Positions 6,648 through 12,589 of a stretch of DNA of 22,159 nt are shown here, piece by piece. The position numbers and the translations under genes are program-made. The notes beneath the pieces are model-generated. The model was not told the origin of the DNA. It made no database searches and saw only the letters and a list, made by a program, of their open reading frames with translations. Origin of the DNA: Patescibacteria group bacterium (GTDB lineage Bacteria; Patescibacteriota; Gracilibacteria; UBA1369; PNNO01); contig JAJRYP010000046.1 in NCBI GenBank assembly GCA_024275695.1, positions 1 to 22,159 on the forward strand, written 5' to 3'. The first letter of the stretch is position 1. Each line of letters starts with the position of its first letter.

Positions 6648-8114
6648 TTACGAAGCTTGCTTAGTCTCATCTTCTGTTACAGTTACTTGCGGAAGCAATC
6701 CCCCGCTAGGTAGGATAGCATTTATTTCGTCCTGTGCAATCTTCATTGCATCGTCAGGACTTTTTGTCGCAAGAACCGCGTTAATCGCTTTTATCATACT
6801 TGCTTTATAAGACTCTTCGTCATATATTGGAAAACTTTCCGCAAAACCGATCTGTTCCGCAAACACACCGTAAATCGGATCATTTTTTTGTTCTTCAATC
6901 ATGTCGCGACGGCTTGTCGGTTTGTGGGTTTTTTCATTGTAATGTTGAAGTGATTCCCGAGAAGTGATAAATATTAAAAAATCCCATGCCCACCTTGAAT
7001 TTTCCGAAGTACGAGCAACGGTTTCCACAAAATAATGTGCGTAAGCATCACGCTTTTCGGTCGAAACGGACGGATCGATAATTTGAGGTATAATCGATAT
7101 TCTAATACTTTCCGGATCAATCGTGGAAAGACCTTTGCTTTTAAGTTCTTTAATCTGATCAACTATTTGATCATACATGTAAGAATATCCAATAATCATT
7201 GAAACTTTTCCGCGTGCGAAAGTGGTAATTTCCTTTTCATCGGAATTGGCATCGGAAAGATAAGCGTTCCATGAATAGTTTTTATTTGAAGGATTCGCGA
7301 AACTTGTATACAACTCAAGTGCGTTTGGTCCGGGTTTCAAACTGCTTCCATCGCTTCCGATGCCCTGTTGATTTGCAAAAACAGCTTTAGTGTAACCGTC
7401 GTCATAAAAATCTCCGTTTTCTTGAAGCATTAATAAATAAAGAATATCCACCGCCCTGGAAATATTATCCGCAAATCCCATTGCCATTCCGGAAACTTCA
7501 AATCTTTCAAAACTATTATCTTTCTTTGTTAATTTAAACACATCTTCCTTAATTCCGTCCCAGGTAGCCGCAGGTTTTCCTCTTTCCGGGACAGCGTCGT
7601 CAAAATGATCTTTATTGTAAAATAAAGCGAGCGTATCAACAGTCATTGGAAGCGCATAAGGAGTTGGCGTTCCCGTCCTTGGATCTACTCTTACCAAATC
7701 ATCATATGCAACTCCAACAAAAGTATCTTCAAATATTTTAGCCGGCATTAAATCGGGCGGAACAGGTGTAACCTTCTTATAATTTTTTACAAACCAAGTA
7801 TTTGGAACAGAAAAAATATCCGGCCCCTCACCTTCGGCAAGTTCGTTTAATATCAGGTCATAATATTCCTCGGGATCGGTAAATTTTCGATAATTAATTT
7901 TAACATTCGGATATTTTGCCATATATTCCTGAATCACAGGCTCAATCACTTCGGAATCATCGAAAAGCTTATAATAAGTGAGTTCCACCATATCAAAAGT
8001 TTGTTTCACAACAGGACTTTTTTTACGAAAACATCCGGCTCCAAACGCAATCAAAAAAAGAAATACTACTCCCGCCACTCCTGCGCCAATTATAAGAAGA
8101 AGTCGTCGATTCAT
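6648..8114 (-). CDS. Extracellular solute-binding protein, family 1-like
   Basis: A 488-residue ABC-importer binding protein of the SBP_bac_1/SBP_bac_8 type, the group that mostly binds sugars or oligosaccharides. An N-terminal hydrophobic segment (residues 5-27) ends in FGAGC, with C28 a possible lipid-attachment cysteine; the lipobox is irregular, with Gly at -3. The binding lobes show PDIFSVPNTWF, TPYALPMTVDTLALFYNKD and later FARGKVSMIIGYSYMY (the usual F--GK-AM--G), plus WAWDFLIFITSRE near the C-terminus. It sits outside the membrane and is anchored by lipid or by the helix. No permease or ATPase gene lies in the window. It has its own promoter, divergent from the acidic protein gene. 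Confidence 0.88.
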   Translation of the reverse strand: MNRRLLLIIGAGVAGVVFLFLIAFGAGCFRKKSPVVKQTFDMVELTYYKLFDDSEVIEPVIQEYMAKYPNVKINYRKFTDPEEYYDLILNELAEGEGPDIFSVPNTWFVKNYKKVTPVPPDLMPAKIFEDTFVGVAYDDLVRVDPRTGTPTPYALPMTVDTLALFYNKDHFDDAVPERGKPAATWDGIKEDVFKLTKKDNSFERFEVSGMAMGFADNISRAVDILYLLMLQENGDFYDDGYTKAVFANQQGIGSDGSSLKPGPNALELYTSFANPSNKNYSWNAYLSDANSDEKEITTFARGKVSMIIGYSYMYDQIVDQIKELKSKGLSTIDPESIRISIIPQIIDPSVSTEKRDAYAHYFVETVARTSENSRWAWDFLIFITSRESLQHYNEKTHKPTSRRDMIEEQKNDPIYGVFAEQIGFAESFPIYDEESYKASMIKAINAVLATKSPDDAMKIAQDEINAILPSGGLLPQVTVTEDETKQAS

Positions 8115-8140
8115 ATAATTTTCTTAAATGTACTTATATT

Positions 8141-8169
8141 ATTATACTATTTTTTACCTTACCAAACAA
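8141..8169 (-). promoter_or_regulatory. Promoter of the family-1 solute-binding protein
   Basis: On the minus strand, TTGTTT (8164-8169), a 17-base spacer and a perfect TATAAT (8141-8146). The predicted start is near 8134, about 20 bases before the ATG at 8114. Its -35 box is one base from the -35 box of the divergent promoter. Confidence 0.6.
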
Positions 8170-8170
8170 A

Positions 8171-8199
8171 TTGCTATAGCATTGTTTTTATAGTATAAT
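8171..8199 (+). promoter_or_regulatory. Promoter of the small acidic protein
   Basis: TTGCTA (8171-8176), a 17-base spacer and a perfect TATAAT (8194-8199), with start near 8206 and a 25-base leader to the ATG at 8231. A perfect 10-bp palindrome TGCTATAGCA (8172-8181) covers the -35 box and could be a shared operator for both divergent promoters. Confidence 0.65.
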
Positions 8200-8230
8200 A
8201 TAAAGAAACGTAAAATTAACAATATTTAAA

Positions 8231-8521
8231 ATGGCAGATCCTGAAAGAACATATTATGATGAAGAGGAGTTAGGTTTTCCAAAAGTTGAAGATGATACTT
8301 CTTACGAAGTGGAAGAAACCCCGTATATGCCTCAAATTAACGAAGCTCTTGAAGAAACGCATGCAAGTTACGAGAGGCTCTGGGAACAATACTCATCCGA
8401 ACAAGGTATTCGTCCTGACGAAGAGTTTGAAACAATAAGCGATGAAGGGATGGAGCTGGCTGAAGAAAGTCCGGAAAATATTGGCGGAGACGAAAGTGGC
8501 GGAATGTCGGCGGCAGCTTAA
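8231..8521 (+). CDS. Small highly acidic protein of unknown function
   Basis: A 96-residue protein with 30 Asp/Glu and only 4 Lys/Arg. It has no membrane helix, signal peptide or cysteine, and is rich in Tyr and Pro in its first half (RTYYDEEELGF, TPYMPQ), with a Gly/Ser/Ala-rich end. It looks disordered or only partly folded. I recognise no family. It has its own near-consensus promoter. Its TAA overlaps the stop of the convergent glycosyltransferase. A binding partner or DNA-mimic role would be speculation. Confidence 0.7.
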   Translation: MADPERTYYDEEELGFPKVEDDTSYEVEETPYMPQINEALEETHASYERLWEQYSSEQGIRPDEEFETISDEGMELAEESPENIGGDESGGMSAAA

Positions 8522-9441
8522 GCGGTTTCTTTTAAACCTTCCAGAAAATATTTTTTTGAAAGTGCGTAATAATAGAGCGTACAATATTTGCCATTGGAAA
8601 TATCGCGTATTTTTTTGAAAACAGACAGAGAAATCGGATTTGATAGTAACACAAAAACAAATTTTTTAAATATCGAGGGGACTTTATTTAACTCGGGATA
8701 CTTTTTATTAATTAAATGAGCGGATTTCCCGATCATTTTCATTCTATCTTTAAGGCTGTTTTCATCCATTGGATGATAATGATAACCAACAGCCCGAGGA
8801 TTATAATGCAATATAAGATTCTCCTTTTTTGTTAAACGATATCCAAGTTCAATGTCTTCCCATCCATAAGAACTGAATCTGGAATCAAAAGGATGTCTCT
8901 TTAAAATTGAACGTTTTAATGAAATATTGGAAGTATAGAAAAAATTATAATCGGCCTTTGTTTTACCTTCAAGTTTCTCAAAAGCAAATTGATGACCTCC
9001 GAATTTTCCCATTACGGAAGAGCCGTTTGCAAGCCAATCCATAAAAGGAGTAATTTCAAGACGCGGATCCCATCCCACAAAACCTAAAACAGCTTCATTT
9101 TGTTTGTTAAACCTGCGATGATACTGAACATGCTGTTTTACAAAATCAGGTAAAACCAGAATATCGTCACCAATAAAAACAACTATCTTTCCACTTGCGT
9201 ATCTAAGGGCGTAATTTCTCGCAATTCCCTGTCCTTGATTCTTTTGATGCAGCGCTTTAAACGGGACTTTCGATTTTTTTTCAAATTCACTAATGACCTC
9301 CCGGGTCTCATCTGTGCTTCCATCATCAACAACAATAATTTCAAATTCGTTTTTAACAAAATTTTGCTTCAAAAGCTTTCCGAGACACTCTTTCAAAATA
9401 TTCGCTCTATTATATGTAGGAATAATAATGGTTGCCTGCAC
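8518..9441 (-). CDS. GT2 family glycosyltransferase
   Basis: A 307-residue GT-A fold enzyme: IIIPTYNRA at the N-terminus (residues 5-13), VVDDGSTDE (37-45) for nucleotide-sugar binding, IGDD (90-93) at the DxD-like metal site, and GWEDIELGYR (193-202), the acceptor-side block seen in galactosyltransferase-like GT2 enzymes (Glyco_transf_7C type). The C-terminal part is basic and may sit on the membrane surface. The sugar and acceptor cannot be told. The start is GTG at 9439-9441; no in-frame ATG lies close upstream and no Shine-Dalgarno motif is seen. It lies downstream of ssb, but a hairpin and a GC-rich island of about 200 bases separate the two. Confidence 0.9.
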   Translation of the reverse strand: MQATIIIPTYNRANILKECLGKLLKQNFVKNEFEIIVVDDGSTDETREVISEFEKKSKVPFKALHQKNQGQGIARNYALRYASGKIVVFIGDDILVLPDFVKQHVQYHRRFNKQNEAVLGFVGWDPRLEITPFMDWLANGSSVMGKFGGHQFAFEKLEGKTKADYNFFYTSNISLKRSILKRHPFDSRFSSYGWEDIELGYRLTKKENLILHYNPRAVGYHYHPMDENSLKDRMKMIGKSAHLINKKYPELNKVPSIFKKFVFVLLSNPISLSVFKKIRDISNGKYCTLYYYALSKKYFLEGLKETA

Positions 9442-9470
9442 CTTGTGATTTTGATTAAAAACATTATAAG

Positions 9471-9540
9471 GAGTTCGCTCCGCTCACACTACGCTCGCGA
9501 CAAGTTTCGCTCGCGGGAGACTCGCTCTACGTTCGTCTCT
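9471..9540. repeat. GC-rich CGCTC-type intergenic island
   Basis: The word CGCTCGCG occurs at 9492-9499 and again at 9508-9515, with related CGCTC words before and after. An inverted pair GAGAC (9517-9521) and GTCTC (9535-9539) closes the island. Its base composition is sharply different from the neighbouring DNA. On the minus strand it shares GAGCGGAG and GAGCGAA with the island at 4362-4420. No open frame or RNA gene fits. It lies between the ssb hairpin and the start of the GT2 gene. Confidence 0.45.
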
Positions 9541-9571
9541 GGAAGTTTACGGCAGCCCGCAAGAAAATTCA

Positions 9572-9619
9572 ACCAAGTCGCGTGTATTACATTTAAAACG
9601 TACGACACGCGACCTTGGT
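9572..9619 (-). terminator. Long hairpin downstream of ssb
   Basis: ACCAAGTCGCGTGT (9572-9585) pairs with ACACGCGACCTTGGT (9605-9619) over 14 bp with one bulged base, around a 19-base AT-rich loop. Read on the minus strand it follows the ssb stop by about 30 bases. A short T-rich stretch (TTGAATTTTCTT) comes after it, so it is a plausible but not ideal intrinsic terminator. A second small stem, AAGCC/GGCTT (9628-9632 with 9647-9651), touches the ssb stop. It could also stabilise the mRNA 3' end. Confidence 0.5.
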
Positions 9620-9649
9620 CCCAACAAAAGCCTATCTTAAATTTTCGGC

Positions 9650-10060
9650 TTATTTATCCTCTTCTTCATCTTCAATTTCCTCTTCTTCGATCGGCTCAAC
9701 CGACGCACTCGGCTCACCTTGTTTATTCTTCTTCCATGTTAAAATATTCACATCTTTAGCAACTATTTCAGTAATATATCTTGTCTCGCCTTCTTTGGTT
9801 TCGTAACTTCTGTTTTTAAGCATTCCTTCAAGGTATATACTTGAACCCTTTTTTAAATATTCACCGCAAATTTCTCCAAGTTTGTGCCATGCAATTATGC
9901 GATGAAAATCCGTGGCACGTTTTTGCTCTCCGTCCGAGTTTTTCCATTGGCGATTTGTTGCAAGCGCAAAATTCGCCACTTTTTTGCCTGTAGTTGTCTC
10001 ACGCAGATCCGGATCGGCCACCAGATTCCCCATGAGAGTAACGCGATTCAAACTTCTCAT
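9650..10060 (-). CDS. ssb: Single-stranded DNA-binding protein
   Basis: A 136-residue SSB with one OB fold: LNRVTLMGNLVADPDLR at the N-terminus, VANFALATNRQW (residues 28-39), TDFHRIIAWHKLGEI (50-64) and the GSSIYLEGML strand. It protects single-stranded DNA in replication and repair. The last 25 residues are almost all acidic (EEEEIEDEEEDK), but the usual terminal DDIPF tip that docks partner proteins is absent. The gene is divergent from ribE, with a 14-bp palindrome in the spacer. Confidence 0.95.
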   Translation of the reverse strand: MRSLNRVTLMGNLVADPDLRETTTGKKVANFALATNRQWKNSDGEQKRATDFHRIIAWHKLGEICGEYLKKGSSIYLEGMLKNRSYETKEGETRYITEIVAKDVNILTWKKNKQGEPSASVEPIEEEEIEDEEEDK

Positions 10061-10086
10061 ATTTTTTTGGTTAAAAAATGAAAGTA

Positions 10087-10100
10087 CGTTAAGCTTAACG
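10087..10100. promoter_or_regulatory. Perfect 14-bp palindrome upstream of ssb
   Basis: CGTTAAGCTTAACG is its own reverse complement and lies 27 bases upstream of the ssb ATG in the ssb-ribE divergent spacer. It has the size of a dimeric repressor site. I see no second copy. The rest of the spacer (10101-10254) is AT-rich, without a flavin riboswitch or convincing gene. Confidence 0.35.
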
Positions 10101-10254
10101 AAGATTTGTAAAAAGAATTTAAAAAAAATATTAAAAGTTGATATGCCGAAATTGGCTCATTTGAGGAATTTTAGTATTCCGGAGGTTGCAAATTGTATAA
10201 CTTTGTGATTTTTTGCAATTAATTTACCTTGCGCACTCAGGAAGCAAATTCTTC

Positions 10255-10283
10255 TTGTTTTTCGGTTACATTTCACTAATAAT
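10255..10283 (+). promoter_or_regulatory. Candidate promoter of ribE-ribH-pgk
   Basis: TTGTTT (10255-10260), a 17-base spacer and AATAAT (10278-10283, five of six consensus bases). Start would be near 10290, leaving a leader of about 18 bases. This leaves no room for an FMN riboswitch within the transcript. Confidence 0.4.
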
Positions 10284-10307
10284 GAACGCACAAATAATAC
10301 TTAACGC

Positions 10308-10931
10308 ATGTTTACCGGAATTATTCAAGAAATCGGAACTATAAAAAAAATCATGCAAGACGGCAACAACAAAGTTGTCGAAATTGAAGCTAAAACAATA
10401 TTAAAAAATTGTAAAAAAGGAGATTCGGTTTGCTTAAACGGAATCTGTTCGACTGTAACGGATATTTTCGACAATGGATTTTCCGTTGAATATATGCCGG
10501 AAACTTTAAAATTAACAACTGCGCGAAGTTGGCAAAAGAAAGACAATATAAATCTTGAATCTTCGCTAAGATTACACGATAAATTAAGCGGACATTTTGT
10601 TGCGGGGCATGTGGATGCCGTCGGAAAAATCATCAAAATTAAAGAAAATGATTTTGATATTTCATTCCCGCCTGAAATTGCGAAATTTATTGCATTTAAA
10701 GGATCGATTGCCGTTGATGGAATCAGCCTTACAATTTCAAAACTCGAGGAAGATCATTTCACAGTCTCTATCATTCCCCACACGCTCAAGAACACTACAC
10801 TTGGAAGGAAAAAAGTTAATGATAAAGTGAATTTGGAAGTTGATCTTATTAGTCGCTATCTGCAAAGACTTTTTGATGCGCGCGACAAAGAAACAAGCTA
10901 CGAATTTCTTAAAGATCGCGGATTTATCTAA
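10308..10931 (+). CDS. ribE: Riboflavin synthase, alpha chain
   Basis: It catalyses dismutation of two 6,7-dimethyl-8-ribityllumazine molecules to riboflavin and the ribitylaminouracil precursor. The 207 residues show the expected tandem of two lumazine-binding beta barrels. The first starts MFTGIIQEIG and contains SVCLNGICSTV (residues 40-50). The second starts GHFVAGHVDAVGKI (residues 96-109) and contains SIAVDGISLTIS. It is first in a tight operon, 6 bases before ribH. No Shine-Dalgarno motif is seen. Confidence 0.96.
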   Translation: MFTGIIQEIGTIKKIMQDGNNKVVEIEAKTILKNCKKGDSVCLNGICSTVTDIFDNGFSVEYMPETLKLTTARSWQKKDNINLESSLRLHDKLSGHFVAGHVDAVGKIIKIKENDFDISFPPEIAKFIAFKGSIAVDGISLTISKLEEDHFTVSIIPHTLKNTTLGRKKVNDKVNLEVDLISRYLQRLFDARDKETSYEFLKDRGFI

Positions 10932-10937
10932 CAAATT

Positions 10938-11387
10938 ATGAAAAAAAAAGCTTCAAACAATTCGAATTACACAGGAAAGAATGTGAAAGTTGCAATTGTA
11001 TACTCACAGTTTAATAAAAAAATTGTGGAAAAGCTGCTTTCCGGAACTATTGAAGAGCTTAAAAGACTGCAAACCGAAAAAATCAAAACATTCAATGTCC
11101 CGGGAGCGCTCGAAATCCCAATAGTTGCAAAAAAAATTATCGAAAAAAACAAGTTCGATGTTATTATTGCACTCGGTGCAATTATTAAAGGAGATACAAC
11201 GCATTTTGAACATGTATCGACTGAAAGTATCCATGCGTTATCCATGCTCGCATTAAAAACGGGAATACCGATAATCTCGGGAATTATAACCGCATTGGAT
11301 AAGAATCAAGCAAAAGAAAGAAGCTGCCGTGGAAAAGAATTCGCCGAGAGCGCACTTCACACAGTTCACACTTTAAAATCAATTTAA
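10938..11387 (+). CDS. ribH: 6,7-dimethyl-8-ribityllumazine synthase
   Basis: RibH condenses 5-amino-6-ribitylamino-uracil with 3,4-dihydroxy-2-butanone 4-phosphate, the step before RibE. At 149 residues it is normal length. Landmarks are FNVPGALEIPIVAKK (substrate loop) and GAIIKGDTTHFEHV, which holds the catalytic His, then SGIITALDKNQAKERS. The first 15 residues are a polar Lys/Asn-rich extension. It lies between ribE and pgk with gaps of 6 and 10 bases. ribD and ribBA are not nearby. Confidence 0.95.
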   Translation: MKKKASNNSNYTGKNVKVAIVYSQFNKKIVEKLLSGTIEELKRLQTEKIKTFNVPGALEIPIVAKKIIEKNKFDVIIALGAIIKGDTTHFEHVSTESIHALSMLALKTGIPIISGIITALDKNQAKERSCRGKEFAESALHTVHTLKSI

Positions 11388-11397
11388 TTATAAACTC

Positions 11398-12579
11398 ATG
11401 AAACTCCAAACTTTAAAAGACGCTGACCTTGCACATAAAACTGTTCTTCTCCGCGTTGATTATAATGTACCGCTACGCGACGGAAAAGTTGCCGATGACA
11501 CTCGAATCCGGCAATCACTTCCGACTTTGAAACATCTTATAGGGCAAAATGCGAAAATAATTATTATGTCGCATCTTGGTCGTCCGAAAGGTGAAGTTAA
11601 AGAAGAATTGCGCTTAACTCCGGTTGCGGATCATTTATCTAAACTTCTTAATGCGCCGGTAATTAAAGTTGAAAGTTGTATTGGAGCTGAGGTCGAAGAA
11701 GCCATCAAATCAATAAAAAACGGGCAAGTTCTAATGCTTGAGAACACTCGTTTTCACGCCGAAGAAAAAAAGAATGATCCCGGCTTTGCTAAAAAACTCG
11801 CAAGTTACGCCGACGTTTACGTGAGTGATGCGTTTGGCACAGTTCATAGAGCACACGCTTCCACAGAAGGAGTTGCTCATCATTTGCCGGCTTACGCTGG
11901 ATTCTTGATCGAGAAAGAAATAGCGGCACTCTCCCCTCTTTTGGAAGAGCCCCAAAAACCCTTTGTGTTAATTATGGGCGGCGCGAAAATCGATACTAAG
12001 ATTGGAGTAATGAAAAATTATCTTGAAAAGGCTGACAAAATTATTGTTGGAGGCGGACTTGCAAATACATTTCTTCTTGCTCGCGGATTCGATGTGGGCG
12101 CTTCTTTATGCCAAAAAGATAAAATTGAAACAGCTCGGGAAATAATGCTCGAAGCGGAAAAAGCCAATTGTGAAATCGTAATGCCGCAGGACGTAATTGC
12201 CGCGGATGAAATCAGTGATGATGCAATTACGGCAGACGCAAATATAAGAGGGATTGAAGGAGATATGCAGATACTGGATGTCGGAGAAGAGTCTCTAAAA
12301 CAGTTTATCGAAATAGTTAATGAAGCTGCAACAATTATTTGGAACGGCCCACTTGGTTTATATGAAAAAAAGCCATTCGAAAAAGGAACACGCGAAATTG
12401 CGTGGGCAATTAAAAACAGTAGTGCCAAGAGTTATTTAGGTGGCGGCGACACAGTAGATGCAATAAAACGATTCGAAATTTCTCCCGATTCTTTTACTCA
12501 CGTTTCTACCGGAGGCGGAGCAATGTTAGAGTTTTTGGAAGGGAAAGATTTGCCCGGACTTAAAGTATTAATGAAATAA
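11398..12579 (+). CDS. pgk: Phosphoglycerate kinase
   Basis: Pgk interconverts 1,3-bisphosphoglycerate and ADP with 3-phosphoglycerate and ATP in glycolysis. The 393 residues are full length. Visible blocks: LLRVDYNVP (17-25), MSHLGRPKG (57-65), ENTRFH (115-120), SDAFGTVHR (143-151), GGAKIDTKIG (194-203), WNGPLG (315-320), GGGDTVDAI (348-356) and STGGGAMLEFLEGKDLPGL at the C-terminus. It is third in the ribE-ribH-pgk run, 10 bases after ribH. It ends 10 bases from the end of the convergent thrC, with no terminator hairpin between them. Confidence 0.97.
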   Translation: MKLQTLKDADLAHKTVLLRVDYNVPLRDGKVADDTRIRQSLPTLKHLIGQNAKIIIMSHLGRPKGEVKEELRLTPVADHLSKLLNAPVIKVESCIGAEVEEAIKSIKNGQVLMLENTRFHAEEKKNDPGFAKKLASYADVYVSDAFGTVHRAHASTEGVAHHLPAYAGFLIEKEIAALSPLLEEPQKPFVLIMGGAKIDTKIGVMKNYLEKADKIIVGGGLANTFLLARGFDVGASLCQKDKIETAREIMLEAEKANCEIVMPQDVIAADEISDDAITADANIRGIEGDMQILDVGEESLKQFIEIVNEAATIIWNGPLGLYEKKPFEKGTREIAWAIKNSSAKSYLGGGDTVDAIKRFEISPDSFTHVSTGGGAMLEFLEGKDLPGLKVLMK

Positions 12580-12589
12580 ACACTCTAAT

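Noticed and set aside
9492..9515. CRISPR-like array in the CGCTC island
   Set aside because: Only two 8-base repeats 8 bases apart, with no regular spacers and no cas genes.
9235..9759. Plus-strand open frame of 174 codons across ssb and GT2
   Set aside because: It is antisense to two clearly conserved genes and crosses the hairpin and repeat island; its translation has no family features.
10143..10208. Leader peptide of 21 residues before ribE
   Set aside because: It lies upstream of the candidate ribE promoter, has no recognisable start context and no attenuator-like structure.
10209..10307. FMN riboswitch upstream of ribE
   Set aside because: No conserved RFN sequence blocks are present, and the candidate promoter leaves only about 18 bases of leader.
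12018..12428. Minus-strand open frame of 136 codons inside pgk
   Set aside because: It is the antisense shadow of conserved pgk sequence, with low-complexity Ser/Ile/Ala composition.
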